Below are positions 54,648 to 63,546 of a DNA stretch of 64,000 nt, in pieces. Source of the DNA: Mycolicibacterium brumae. GTDB taxonomy: Bacteria; Actinomycetota; Actinomycetes; Mycobacteriales; Mycobacteriaceae. The stretch is taken from positions 2,728,001 to 2,792,000 of the forward strand of contig NZ_CP104302.1 of assembly GCF_025215495.1 (NCBI RefSeq). The letters are read 5' to 3'. The notes under the pieces were generated by a model. It was not told the origin of the DNA, did not search any database, and saw only the letters and a list, made by a program, of their open reading frames with translations. Made by a program: the position numbers and the translations under genes. How positions within the stretch are numbered: the first letter of the stretch is position 1; every line of letters begins with the position of its first letter.

Positions 54648-55508
54648 ATGGATTGGACCCTGCGTGAACTGCGGTTTTTCGTGACCGCCGCGGACGCCGG
54701 ATCATTCACCGACGCCGCGTCCCAATTGCACGTCTCCCAGGCCGCGGTGTCGCGAACCATCGCCGGGCTGGAGAAGACCGTCGGCGCCCAACTGCTGCGC
54801 CGGGTGCCCCGCGGCTGTGAGCCGACCTCCACCGGAGGTCAGATCCTGCCGCACGCGCGCCGGGTGTTGGCAGAGGCGCAGAGCTTCACCGAATTCCTCA
54901 CCTCGCGGCACGGGGTGCTGCGCCTCGGGTACGCCTGGGCGGCCGTCGGGCGGCACACCGCAAGACTGCAGCGGGACTGGGCCGCGCGCCACCCGGACAT
55001 CGAACTGCAGTTGATCCGGCACAATTCACCCAGCTCTGGACTGGCCGAGGGGCTCTGCGATGTCGCGATCACCCGGCGACCCGTCGACGACGCCCGGTTC
55101 GACGCGGTGATCGTCGGGCTGGAACGACGGCTCGCCGCCTTCGCCTCCGACGACCCGCAGTGGTCCCGACGCCGCCAGCTGCGGATGGACGATTTCGCCG
55201 ACCGCACCATCGTCATCGATCCGCGGGTCGGCAACACGAGCGCCCGGCTGTGGGCGCACTCGGAGCGTCAGCCGCAGTTCATCGAGTTCACCGAGACCGA
55301 CGTCTGGCTGGACTTGATCGCCGCGGGCCGCGCGGTCGGCACCACCGCCGAGGCCACCGCGCACCACCACCCGCGCCCGGGCGTGACGTACCGGCCGATC
55401 ACCGACGGCCCGCGGATTCCGGTGACGCTGATCTGGTGGCACGACCACCGGCCGCGCGGCCTCGACGAACTCGTCGACGCGCTGACCCAGCTGTACGCGA
55501 CGGGCTAA
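54648..55508 (+). CDS. LysR-family regulator
   Basis: A 286-residue LysR protein. The HTH is complete (LRELRFFVTAADAGSFTDAA, SQAAVSRTIAGLEK) and the effector domain begins VLRLGYAWAAVGRHTARL. ATG 54648 is chosen; 11 codons upstream in frame would enter the promoter. It likely controls the divergent EamA gene. Its stop overlaps the convergent LLM gene by four bases. Confidence 0.85.
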   Translation: MDWTLRELRFFVTAADAGSFTDAASQLHVSQAAVSRTIAGLEKTVGAQLLRRVPRGCEPTSTGGQILPHARRVLAEAQSFTEFLTSRHGVLRLGYAWAAVGRHTARLQRDWAARHPDIELQLIRHNSPSSGLAEGLCDVAITRRPVDDARFDAVIVGLERRLAAFASDDPQWSRRRQLRMDDFADRTIVIDPRVGNTSARLWAHSERQPQFIEFTETDVWLDLIAAGRAVGTTAEATAHHHPRPGVTYRPITDGPRIPVTLIWWHDHRPRGLDELVDALTQLYATG

Positions 55509-56275
55509 CTGAGCACGCGCATCCACTGCCGGGCCAGCCCGGCGACCCAGGCCTCGGCGGCGAGGGGGTCCGCCGGCGGGCTGTCGACCAGCACCAACTG
55601 GTCGACGCCGACGTCGGCGAGGCGGCGCAGGTCCCCCGGCTCGGGATCGCGCAGGGACACCGCCAGCCGCAGATCGCCCCGGTCGCGGCCGGCTTCGCGG
55701 CACAGCCGCCGCAGCGTGGAGGTGCAGACCGCGGCCTCCTCGACGTCGGCCAGTTGGAAGCCGTACCAGCCGTCGCCCCAGGCTGCGACCCGACGCAGCG
55801 AATCCTCGTCGTTGCCGCCGAGGATCACCGGGATGAACCGCCGGTCGTCGCGCCACATCGCCCGGATGGTGGCCACGTACTCCGCGAACCATTCCTCGTG
55901 CTGGTCGAACGGCATACCCAGCGAGCTGAACTCGGCCAGCCGCCGGCCCACCCCGACGCCCAGCGCCAGTCGGCCGTTGGACAGCCGGTGCAGCGACGCC
56001 GCCTGACGGGCGACGATGACCGGGTTGCGCTCCGGCAGCGGCAAAACCCCGGTGGCCAGCTCGATGGTGTTGGTGGCCGCGGCGACGAAGCTCAGCGTGA
56101 CGAACGGGTCGAGCCAATCCGGCGGGAAGTCGTCGTGCTCGCCGAGTTGGTCGCCGGCCCAGATGGTGGCGAATCCCGTTCGTTCGGCGGCAGCGGCCAC
56201 CGCGTCGATCACGGTCCGTTCGGCGCCCGTGCCGATGCCCAGCGCGTGCAGTCCGACATCCACGCGCAGAAGCAT
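55505..56275 (-). CDS. LLM-class F420-dependent oxidoreductase
   Basis: A 256-residue luciferase-like barrel: GFATIWAGDQLGEHDDF, IELATGVLPLPERNPVIVAR (substrate and flavin face), LSNGRLALGVGVGRRLAEF and VILGGNDEDSLRRVAAWGDGW. The GVG and GWYG stretches are typical of F420-using members. Slightly short for the class. It converges on the LysR gene. Substrate unknown. Confidence 0.8.
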   Translation of the reverse strand: MLLRVDVGLHALGIGTGAERTVIDAVAAAAERTGFATIWAGDQLGEHDDFPPDWLDPFVTLSFVAAATNTIELATGVLPLPERNPVIVARQAASLHRLSNGRLALGVGVGRRLAEFSSLGMPFDQHEEWFAEYVATIRAMWRDDRRFIPVILGGNDEDSLRRVAAWGDGWYGFQLADVEEAAVCTSTLRRLCREAGRDRGDLRLAVSLRDPEPGDLRRLADVGVDQLVLVDSPPADPLAAEAWVAGLARQWMRVLS

Positions 56276-56412
56276 CGCAGGTCAACCCACCCCGCCGGGC
56301 GACGATCCGATTGCGTTATGGCAACGGACAGCCGGAATCTAATCCCTGGAGTTCACGTTGATAGAAGCGCTATGATGAAACGTCCTGCCGAACCATCGGT
56401 GGGGCGGTGCGA

Positions 56413-56779
56413 GGGGCTGACAGGTTTCGACTTCGCGCATCGAATCAAGGGAAGCGTGCCGGTGCAGGCAAGAGACCACCGTAAGCGTCGTTGCAACCAA
56501 TTAAGCGCCGATACCAATCAGCGCGACTACGCTCTCGCTGCCTAAGCGAAGCTAGTCCGTCAGACCGGGACCGCCCTCGACCCGGACCCTGGCGTCATCT
56601 AGAGGGATCAACCGTTGAATCCGGTCGCGGGATTCAACGGGACACCCAACAGCGACTGGGATCGTCATCTCGGCTCGTCCGCAAGACCGAGAGATCCAAG
56701 TAGAGGCAAGGCGGACTGCGCACGGAGAAGTCTTGAGGGAATGCCGTAGGACCCGGGTTCGATTCCCGGCAGCTCCACC
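56413..56779 (+). ncRNA. ssrA: Transfer-messenger RNA
   Basis: GGGGCTGACAGGTTTCGACT is the mycobacterial tmRNA 5' end and GGGTTCGATTCCCGGCAGCT the tRNA-like 3' end; GGGGCTG pairs with CAGCTCC. The tag frame at 56507-56545 reads ADTNQRDYALAA then stop (resume codon GCC), differing from other mycobacterial tags only in the middle. tmRNA rescues stalled ribosomes with SmpB; smpB is not in the window. A TATGAT-like -10 lies at 56371-56376. The 3' end is the attachment site of the mobile element that follows. Confidence 0.95.
56755..56779 (+). other. Left attachment site of an ssrA-integrated element
   Basis: The T-arm and acceptor end of tmRNA are followed at once by unrelated, less GC-rich sequence and an integrase gene 105 bases later. 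This is the usual layout of elements that use the 3' end of ssrA as attB and rebuild it. The matching right copy must lie beyond 64000; it is not seen here. Confidence 0.7.
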
Positions 56780-56805
56780 GATAGAACACAGATAACTTCA
56801 TATTC

Positions 56806-56880
56806 GAGACCTCCTTGCCGACGAGCAAAAGTGTCATACCCCTGCGGTACGACTGGATGCACAGGCGGTAAGGAGGTCTC
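56806..56880 (+). promoter_or_regulatory. Long inverted repeat covering the integrase ribosome site
   Basis: GAGACCTCCTTGCCG at 56806-56820 pairs with CGGTAAGGAGGTCTC at 56866-56880 (14 of 15). The right arm contains the AAGGAGG Shine-Dalgarno four bases before the integrase ATG. Inside, GTCATACC and GGTACGAC (7 of 8) form a second stem. In RNA the folded form would hide the ribosome site; in DNA the arms could bind the integrase or a repressor. Confidence 0.6.
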
Positions 56881-56883
56881 TGC

Positions 56884-57798
56884 ATGCGGATAGTCATGGT
56901 CCGGAGAAGCGCTCGCGAGGGCGAAGTTCTGCAAGCTCCCGATGGCGTGACAACGCTCCCATGGTCGTCGGTTGTGCAGGCGCTCGACCGGCAGGACATC
57001 CCGGACGGCCTTCCGTTCATCGTCGATGACGACGGCTCACTGACCGGCTGCGACCGACTCAACACCTACCTGCTGACCGCATGGCGTCAACGCGCCTACG
57101 ACCTCGACAGCCTGCGGAGCTTTCACGCCTACCATCTCGCTCGGTTGCTGCGGTTCGTACGCCAGCGCCGCGGCGGGGAATTGGTGGACCTCACCGCCAC
57201 CACGACTGAGGATCTGACCGCTTACCGGGATGCCCGCCAGCAGGAAGTCCTGGACAGCACGCTGGCTACCGAATTTGGCTGCTTCTCCTCGTTCTTCTAC
57301 TACGCCGCCCAGATCGGCTGGATGGAGAAAGACCCGATCCCGCGCTGGGGCCGCAACAACCGCAACACTCTCATTTCCCACAAACATCGCGAGCGTAGAG
57401 CGCGATTCCTCAAGGCGGCCCAGACCAAGCACTTCCTCGAGGTCGGCCTGCGCGGTGACGGCTCCGACCCCGCGGGTGCGCCCGCCTACCCCGAACGCGA
57501 CTACGTGTACGGGCTGCTACTGGCAACCACCGGCCTCCGACGCGAGGAGTGCGCGCTTCTCCTCGACGCCGAGGTTCCGGCCCCCGAAACGATGGGATCC
57601 GAGTCCATCCAGGTCTTCGACCGGCTCGGCAAGAAGCAGGTGGTCCGATCCATCTACATCACCGCACAGGTAGCCCACGCCACCGACCTCTACCGCCGGA
57701 CGGAACGGCACCGCGTCGTAAAGGCGGCCCAACGCAGCCTCCGCGCCAAGATTCGTGACGGCTCTCTGCTGGTGGTCGATGAGCTTCCCCCGAAATCG
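56884..57798 (+). pseudogene. Tyrosine integrase of the ssrA element, 5' part (interrupted)
   Basis: The first 305 codons of a phage-type integrase. Residues 60-185 form the core-binding domain (LTGCDRLNTYLLTAWRQRAY, FGCFSSFFYYAAQIGW). The catalytic domain begins near 200 with LLLATTGLRREECALLLDAE carrying the first catalytic Arg, and stops after DELPPKS where IS3 sequence starts. The remaining catalytic His-x-x-Arg and Tyr lie at 62944-63546. As it stands the frame reads into the IS and ends at 57852, giving a 322-residue inactive protein. Confidence 0.8.
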
Positions 57799-57809
57799 TG
57801 GAGGGTTCC

Positions 57810-58766
57810 TTATGCCGCTTCCGGCTTGGTGTTGGCTTCCCTGATTTCGTAGTCGACGGGCGATAACCCGTCTGCGGCACTGTGCCGGCGTTGGTGATTG
57901 TAGAAAGTGTGACACCAATCCATGACCACTGGACGCGCATCCACAATATCATGAAAACGGTTGCGGGACAGCACTTCCCACTCCAGCGATGAGAAGAACG
58001 ATTCCGCGACCGCGTTGTCGAAACATGATCCCACCCGACCCATCGACTGCCGGATCCCCAGCTTCCGGCACGTCTTGGCGTACAACTTGGAGGTATAGAC
58101 GCTGCCCCGGTCGCTGTGGAAAATCACCCGCTGACCAGGATCTTCACGCCAGATCACCGCCCGGCCGCCGCGGACCGCCACGGCCATCTTGATCGCCGCG
58201 CACGCCAACTCGGCGTCCGGACGCAGGCCCATCGCCGACCCCAGCAGCCGCCGGCCAAACAAATCGATCACGGTGGCCAAGTAGCACTTCTGACCCGACT
58301 CCGTCGGAATCTCGGTGATATCGCCCACCCATTTCTGATTCGGCCGATCGGCGCTGAACTTCCGTTTCACCAGGTCAGGGAACTTCGGCGCCGACGGATC
58401 CTGAACCGTCAGGCACCGCCGCCGGCGGATCCGCCGCGCCACCAACCCCTGACGGCGCATCGAATCGGCCACCGTCTTCTCCGAGACCGCCCACCCCTCA
58501 TCACGCAGGTCTGCGACCAACCGCGGTGACCCGTGCAATTCCCGGGCTTTGCCGAACGCCTCCTTGACCGCGGCGTCACGCTCAGCACGGCGGCGCTCCC
58601 GCTCAGTGTGCACACCGTCGGGGTCATCCGCGCGGGCGATCCACTTATAGAACCACGCCAGACTCACCCCCAGCAGAGCGCACGTGATCGTATGCGGCAC
58701 ACGGTATTTGGTCCTCTGGTCAGCGACAAAGCGTGCCACGCTCACTTCGTCGCCTCCTTCACCCAC
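57810..58766 (-). CDS. IS3-family transposase OrfB (DDE integrase)
   Basis: A 318-residue rve-type transposase: HTH_21 region with LHGSPRLVADLRDEGWAVSE, the DDE core WVGDITEIPTESG (first Asp), VIFHSDRGSVYTS (second Asp) and FDNAVAESFFSSLEWE (Glu), and a final YNHQRRHSAADGLSP. All catalytic residues are present. GTG 58766 lies inside the end of orfA in the -1 frame, so normally an OrfAB fusion would be made by frameshifting; that is impossible now because orfA is split. Confidence 0.9.
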   Translation of the reverse strand: MGEGGDEVSVARFVADQRTKYRVPHTITCALLGVSLAWFYKWIARADDPDGVHTERERRRAERDAAVKEAFGKARELHGSPRLVADLRDEGWAVSEKTVADSMRRQGLVARRIRRRRCLTVQDPSAPKFPDLVKRKFSADRPNQKWVGDITEIPTESGQKCYLATVIDLFGRRLLGSAMGLRPDAELACAAIKMAVAVRGGRAVIWREDPGQRVIFHSDRGSVYTSKLYAKTCRKLGIRQSMGRVGSCFDNAVAESFFSSLEWEVLSRNRFHDIVDARPVVMDWCHTFYNHQRRHSAADGLSPVDYEIREANTKPEAA

Positions 58767-58797
58767 AGGACCACGGATCGCTTGAGGACATCACGCT
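58742..58797 (-). pseudogene. 3' end of IS3 orfA
   Basis: The last codons of orfA, RDVLKRSVVLWVKEATK then TGA, lie just upstream of orfB. The preceding part, ending in AELRMER, is at 62674-62914. The Tn554-like element sits between them. Confidence 0.85.
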
Positions 58798-58831
58798 TTA
58801 TCTTCAGCCGCCGTCAGGGATCCCGGTGTGA

Positions 58832-59251
58832 TCATGGTTGTTGCGTCGTGGACAGTGTCTTCGACGTAGTTGTCCGGCTGGCGCGGATTTGGCCGTGGAG
58901 ATGGGCAATTTGACTGCGGAGTCGGTGGTTATCCTCATCGAGTTCCCGGATCCGTTGGTGAGCGAGGGTAAGCCGTTGCCGTAGCGATGCGTCACTGGCG
59001 GGTTGGGGAGATTTCGTGGGGTGGCCGGGCGCGGGCGGGCGTCGGGCACGGATCCTGCGGATTTCGTCTTTGAGGTCGGTTTGGGTGTAGAGCCAGGATC
59101 GTGAGACATCGGCGCGGTCGGCCACGGCCTGGAAACTGATCGCGGCGCCGGCCCGGTCGAGGTCATGTAGGGCGGCGATCGCTTTGGCTCGGGTCTGTTC
59201 ATGGCGCTGCTTGGCCGCGGCGACAAGGTGAGAGCTGTTGTCAGCACGCAT
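58832..59251 (-). CDS. TnpC-like accessory protein of the Tn554-type transposon (DUF6262)
   Basis: A 139-residue protein: helical start RHEQTRAKAIAALHDLDRAG, an HTH-like AISFQAVADRADVSRSWLYT, and a C-terminal coiled coil (RQRLTLAHQRIRELDEDNHR). In Tn554, TnpC affects frequency and orientation of insertion but is not a recombinase. It overlaps the tnpB stop by 11 bases. The left inner inverted repeat of the element lies inside its last codons. Confidence 0.8.
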   Translation of the reverse strand: MRADNSSHLVAAAKQRHEQTRAKAIAALHDLDRAGAAISFQAVADRADVSRSWLYTQTDLKDEIRRIRARRPPAPGHPTKSPQPASDASLRQRLTLAHQRIRELDEDNHRLRSQIAHLHGQIRASRTTTSKTLSTTQQP

Positions 59252-61457
59252 GTTTCGGGTCCTTCGGGGCGGATTCGAGTGCGGTGATGATGGTGTCGAG
59301 GTTGGCCAGCACGGTGCGGTTAGTCTGGGCCATCCGTTGTTGGCCGCGGGCTTCGGCGGCGGTGATCAATTGCAGGGTCTGGGTGCGTTGAGCGTGGTGC
59401 TGAGGCAGGAATTCGGGGGTGGTGATGAATACCGGGCAGGTCAGGCACGCGTTGGCGTGCGGGCAGGACTTCTGCAGTGGGAGACCGCAATACCCGTTGG
59501 GCAGTGTCATTTTCGCTCGGGCGAGGTTGTGGTTCATCCACTCGGCATCGCCGAGCAGCCCGTCGCCGCTGGTGTCGACGGGCTGGCCGTGGATATCAAT
59601 TTTGCGAGCACGTTCCCACTGGGCACGGATTGTGGTGTCGGCCAGGCGGGCATATCGGGCGGTCATGGTGTGGCTGGTGTGATCGAGCAGCCTGCGGACG
59701 ACTTCCTGGGAGACGTCGTTGTTGATCAGCCGGGTGGCGTAGGTGTGTCGGAATTGGTGCGGTGTGACTCTGACTGGGCGACCGAGTTCGTCGATGACAG
59801 CGATGTCGGCCAGCCATTGCCTCAGGCGCAGATCGAACGTCCCGGGCCCGATGGGGTGGCGGCCGTGGGGATTGGCATGGGTGCGCGTGATCAACACCGT
59901 GGAGTCGGGATGCTTTGTCAGGGTTCGTTGTTGCTGTTCTGCGATGGCTGCGGCGAGACGGTCGTCGATGGGCACGATGGCTTCACGGCGCATCTTGTGG
60001 TTGCGGTAACGCAAGTACGTCGCCCCGGCGGCGTCTGGGATAAGACAGTCGATGTTCAGCCGTGTGGCATCGCCGATCCGCAGCCCAGCGCCGATGAGGA
60101 TATCGATGAGCAGCCGGATGCGCGGGTCAGCGATGCGATCGAGGTTCTCCGGGGTTTCGAGCTGGTTCATCACGAACTCCGGGATTGCTCGTGAGGCTGA
60201 GGACTGTTCGAGCTTGGGATGGTCGTCGGGATAGAGATCAGCATCGACGGGCAAACTTGCCCAACGGTGTTGGCGCACTCCGCGAAGGAATCCAGTCACC
60301 GCGCCGATGTCGCCGTGGCGGGTCTTGGTGTGGGGAACCTCGACTGCGAGGGCGGCCAGATAGGCCTCCAGCGCGGGCCGCGTCAGCGCTGCTGGGCTGT
60401 TCGAATCGCTTAGACCTGGTGTCAGCCGGGATAGCCGCAGAAGCGATATGTGGTCCTTGCGGACCTGCCGAAGTCCAATCCCACACGACAGCCGCCACCG
60501 GCACCAGCGTTTGACCAGGCCGCGTAGCCAGGTCGGTTGGATCGGTGTGAAGTCGAGTCGAGCGCCGTGGCCCGCCCCGGGGATTGCCAGCCGCCGCAGC
60601 AGCCACACGTCTTGGGGATACTCGGCGTCCCATCCGGTGCCGTCACGCAGGTCGAGCAGGCAGTCGATAGCGTAGCTGAGGAACGCCCGCCCGGTGCTAA
60701 TCACCTTGGCGGGCAAGCCTTCTTGCCAACACGCCAGCGATTGGTCCAGCAGCGACACCTCACCGGATTCGGCGAGATGGTTCACCAACGGTTGGATCGC
60801 CCGCGGCGGGGTGCGTGCCCGCTCGCCGTCAACACGGCACTGCAATGCGTACTGGATCTCCACGCGCAGTCGCGGTGGCAGGGATCGCAAGTCGAATCGG
60901 TCCTCGCCGTAGTCAGCGCAGTATGCGATGAACTCCGTCGTCGACGGGCGCCCGCGCTGACGCCAACGAACGTGGTGGGAGCGGCACCAACCAGCATCGA
61001 GCTCAGACCACAACCCGCAGCCAGTCACCCCACACACCGCCGCAGCGGCCGCCACGGGCGGTGTCCAGGACGCCAGATCGGGACGGTCGGCACTGTCCCA
61101 TTGGCGGGAATGCCGGTAGCACAAGTGATATCGGTGCTGACCGTATCCGCAGCCGACCACCGCGCAAATCTTCAACGGACGACGCCCGGCCACCATCGGG
61201 TCCGCTGAGCACGCCCAGTCCGCGAGGCCGGGGCGCCCCTGGATCGTCCAACGGCGATAATGCGGCTGACACAATCTGTCGTAGCTGGTCGAGCGAACAC
61301 ATCCGGCAACAACACATGCCGGGGTGCCCAGGATCGGATCGCCGATCGTAGGCACCAACACCTCAACCTGGAACTCAGGCCTCACCGCGGCGGCCAGCCT
61401 CTCGGCGAATCCACTCACACCGACCGCCGTGGATCGTGCCGCCGGTGTGCTCATCAC
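59241..61457 (-). CDS. TnpB-like large tyrosine recombinase
   Basis: A 738-residue recombinase. Residues 40-165 carry three repeats of the form C-x4-C ... C-x2-H (CVVAGC...CQPHYRRW, CAVVGC...CYRHSRQW, CGVTGC...CRSHHVRW), likely zinc sites. The catalytic domain has LLIDILIGAGLRIGDATRL (Arg), VTPHQFRHTYATRL (His-x-x-Arg) and LLDHTSHTMTARYARL (Tyr). A second Cys/His group, KSCPHANACLTCPVF, follows near 680. All catalytic residues are present. ATG 61457 overlaps the tnpA stop by four bases. Confidence 0.85.
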   Translation of the reverse strand: MMSTPAARSTAVGVSGFAERLAAAVRPEFQVEVLVPTIGDPILGTPACVVAGCVRSTSYDRLCQPHYRRWTIQGRPGLADWACSADPMVAGRRPLKICAVVGCGYGQHRYHLCYRHSRQWDSADRPDLASWTPPVAAAAAVCGVTGCGLWSELDAGWCRSHHVRWRQRGRPSTTEFIAYCADYGEDRFDLRSLPPRLRVEIQYALQCRVDGERARTPPRAIQPLVNHLAESGEVSLLDQSLACWQEGLPAKVISTGRAFLSYAIDCLLDLRDGTGWDAEYPQDVWLLRRLAIPGAGHGARLDFTPIQPTWLRGLVKRWCRWRLSCGIGLRQVRKDHISLLRLSRLTPGLSDSNSPAALTRPALEAYLAALAVEVPHTKTRHGDIGAVTGFLRGVRQHRWASLPVDADLYPDDHPKLEQSSASRAIPEFVMNQLETPENLDRIADPRIRLLIDILIGAGLRIGDATRLNIDCLIPDAAGATYLRYRNHKMRREAIVPIDDRLAAAIAEQQQRTLTKHPDSTVLITRTHANPHGRHPIGPGTFDLRLRQWLADIAVIDELGRPVRVTPHQFRHTYATRLINNDVSQEVVRRLLDHTSHTMTARYARLADTTIRAQWERARKIDIHGQPVDTSGDGLLGDAEWMNHNLARAKMTLPNGYCGLPLQKSCPHANACLTCPVFITTPEFLPQHHAQRTQTLQLITAAEARGQQRMAQTNRTVLANLDTIITALESAPKDPKHAC

Positions 61458-62578
61458 AGTCCGCTGCCGTGATCGAGAACGCCTGCGGCCACGAGCGCTC
61501 GGCGAGCGTCCGCCACGCTCAGGTGCGAATACGTGTCACCGGTCGTGGCGATCGAGGCGTGTCCGAGCAACTTGCTGACCACCTCGACCGCGACTCCACG
61601 ACGCAGCAGGCTCGTCGCGTATGTATGACGGAATACGTGCGGGGAAAACCGGATTCCTGTCCTGGAACGAAGCCGCAGCGTCAAGTCGTGAACGCTGCGG
61701 TAGGTCATCGGCGCCCCCACCGGATCGGCCCACAGATTGACGAAGACATAATCGCTATCGAGATCGCCGTACTCGACATGCAGGTAATCGCAATACATGC
61801 GAATCAGACGGCCCGGCACCGGAACTTGACGCGAACCGGACTTGGCCCGCGCCCCATTGGTATTCGCCCGGCCCACCACCGACACCACGCACGCAGCGGC
61901 GTCAATGTCCTCATGGCGCAATCCCAGAGCCTCCCCAATACGCAGCCCGGTCTCGGCCAGCACAGTGAACAACAACCGGTCCCGCAGCCGCTCGCACGAC
62001 TCCAGCACCGCCGCCACCTGCTGCTCATCCAGTGTCGACGGCAACTGCTTGTCGGCGCGCAACCGGATCCTGCTGGTCCGCTCCGGTCGAGAACCCAAGT
62101 GCGCCAACAAAGGCCGCCACGAGCTACCGCCAGACCTGCGTCGCTGCCACGTCACCAAAAGATCACCCAGATCGACACCGTGACGCTGATGGAACTCATA
62201 GAACGCCGACACCGCCGACAGTTTCCGGTTCACCGTGGCCTCTGAGCACCCCGCCGACGCCAGGGTCGGCAGCGCCACCACGTTAGGCACATCCCGACTC
62301 TCTGGCCCCAGTCTCAGCCAGGCGACGAACCGGCCCACATCCTCCAGACGCACATTCGACCACACCAGACCCGCCCGGGCACAAAACGCGAACCAGTCCC
62401 GAAGATCATGGGCATACGCACGCACGGTGTTGACGGAGCGTTCCACCGCATGCAGATGAGCCAGGAACGCCTCGACCGGCTCCACCGTGCACGCATCGGC
62501 ACCCACCACCGTCCACGATTCCAGATCGCCGAACGGCATCACCACCCGCTGCACCACGTAACCCGGCGAGGGCGTCAT
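61454..62578 (-). CDS. TnpA-like tyrosine recombinase
   Basis: About 374 residues. Core-binding domain: VEAFLAHLHAVERSVNTVRAYAHDL. Catalytic residues: TVLAETGLRIGEALGL (Arg), SPHVFRHTYATSLL (His-x-x-Arg), LLGHASIATTGDTYSHL (His, Tyr). Intact. ATG 62578 is preferred; GTG 62602 is eight codons upstream. In Tn554 TnpA and TnpB act together in site-specific transposition. It is the first gene of the three. Confidence 0.85.
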   Translation of the reverse strand: MTPSPGYVVQRVVMPFGDLESWTVVGADACTVEPVEAFLAHLHAVERSVNTVRAYAHDLRDWFAFCARAGLVWSNVRLEDVGRFVAWLRLGPESRDVPNVVALPTLASAGCSEATVNRKLSAVSAFYEFHQRHGVDLGDLLVTWQRRRSGGSSWRPLLAHLGSRPERTSRIRLRADKQLPSTLDEQQVAAVLESCERLRDRLLFTVLAETGLRIGEALGLRHEDIDAAACVVSVVGRANTNGARAKSGSRQVPVPGRLIRMYCDYLHVEYGDLDSDYVFVNLWADPVGAPMTYRSVHDLTLRLRSRTGIRFSPHVFRHTYATSLLRRGVAVEVVSKLLGHASIATTGDTYSHLSVADARRALVAAGVLDHGSGL

Positions 62579-62673
62579 GGACACTAAAGATAACCGGTCC
62601 ACGACGAAATACCCTGAGCCTCAAAGGGTGTGTCGACTACATCAAAGACACCCAACCAATGGGCTGTAGATAA

Positions 62674-62914
62674 CACGCTCCATCCGCAGCTCAGCGACCT
62701 CACCGCGCAGGCGTTTGAGCTCCTCGACATCGTCGCGGCTCAACTCCCCACGGCCCTCCCGGGCCTCCCGGTCCCGAGTGACCCAATTGCCCAAGGTGCC
62801 CTCGTTGACCCCCAGATCCCGAGCGACCTGGGCAATCGGCTTACCCGTCTCATGAACGATCCGAACAGCTCCTTCACGGAACTCCCGGTCGTACTTCTTC
62901 CGTTTCTCTGACAT
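62674..62914 (-). pseudogene. IS3 OrfA (HTH), 5' part
   Basis: SEKRKKYDREFREGAVRIVH and GKPIAQVARDLGVNEGTLGNW form the HTH_Tnp_1 domain, and LKRLRGEVAELRMER the leucine zipper. After MER the frame runs into the transposon (VIYSPLVGCL, stop at 62642). The missing end is at 58742-58797. Confidence 0.85.
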
Positions 62915-62943
62915 CGCTACTCCTTATAGCTGATGCCTCTACG

Positions 62944-63546
62944 GTCTCGGGGGAAGGTCACGACGACCTAATCGAGCGGCGGGGAAAGCTCTACGTCGCC
63001 ATCGGATCCCAGCGCATTCCACTGGTCCGGTTCACCAACAAGGACCGGGCCAAAGCCGTCCGGCTCCTCGATGACGGCACCATCGACCCACTCGCGTTGT
63101 TCGTATCCCGCAGCGGACTCCCACCCGGACTCGAACGCTGGAACCAACTCTTCGCCGACGCTCGCGAACGAGTCCGCCACTCCGGCCACCGAGACCAGCC
63201 GCCCCGCCACGTTCACGTCACACCTCACACGATGCGACATTCTTACGCGGTCCGGATGCTGGCCGCGCTCATGAAGGAAGGACGACAGCGCGCCGGAGAC
63301 GCCTACCTGCTGCTGGCAAACCCCGTACTGACCGTCAAGGAACTCCTCGGCCACGCCAGCGTCCAGACCACCATGCACTACCTCCACGCCGCAGGCACAT
63401 GGACCGAAGACGTTCCGGCCGCCCTCGCGGGAACCGCAGCCGACGTCGTAGGACATACCGATGACGACCCCGGCCCCGACCCCGAGACCATCGAGGACGA
63501 CTGGGATGAGCCCGACGTTGGCCCCGATGCCGGAGACGTTCAGTGA
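62944..63546 (+). pseudogene. Tyrosine integrase of the ssrA element, 3' part
   Basis: Starting at VSGEGHDDLIERRGKLYVAI, 200 codons carry the rest of the catalytic domain: HVTPHTMRHSYAVRML (His-x-x-Arg) and LLGHASVQTTMHYLHAA (His, Tyr nucleophile), then an acidic tail. Joined to 56884-57798 it makes one open frame of about 505 residues. A TTG at 63097 could start a fragment, but it would lack the first Arg. Confidence 0.8.

Larger units (their letters stand above)
58798..62673 (-). mobile_element. Tn554-like transposon without cargo
   Basis: The 3876-bp insert has imperfect terminal inverted repeats: TTATCTTCAGCC at the left end and TTATCTACAGCC (reverse complement) at the right. A second inverted pair lies inside: GTGTCTTCGACGTAGT at 58855-58870 and its near complement at 62636-62651. 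CACGCT flanks both ends (58792-58797, 62674-62679). The target was GCGTGATGTC of orfA, containing GATGTC, close to the Tn554 core GATGTA as I recall. Three genes fill it, in the order tnpA-tnpB-tnpC on the minus strand; no resistance or passenger gene is present. Confidence 0.8.
57799..62943 (-). mobile_element. IS3-family insertion sequence, itself split by a Tn554-like transposon
   Basis: Boundaries are set by where integrase similarity stops and restarts. The ends read TGGAGG on the left and, in reverse complement, TAGAGG on the right, so the inverted termini are short and imperfect; a shared CG flanks both. orfA (62914 downward) and orfB (58766 to 57810) are on the minus strand. Removing 57799-62943 joins codons ...PPKS and VSGEG... 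of the integrase in frame. The IS would be about 1.27 kb without the nested transposon. Confidence 0.75.

Noticed and set aside
58832..62602. RIT element (three tyrosine recombinases in a row)
   Set aside because: The third gene encodes a small HTH/coiled-coil protein without a catalytic domain, which fits TnpC of Tn554 rather than a RitC recombinase.
57799..62943. Clear 3-4 base target duplication for the IS3-family element
   Set aside because: Only CG is shared at the inferred borders, so I do not claim a duplication.
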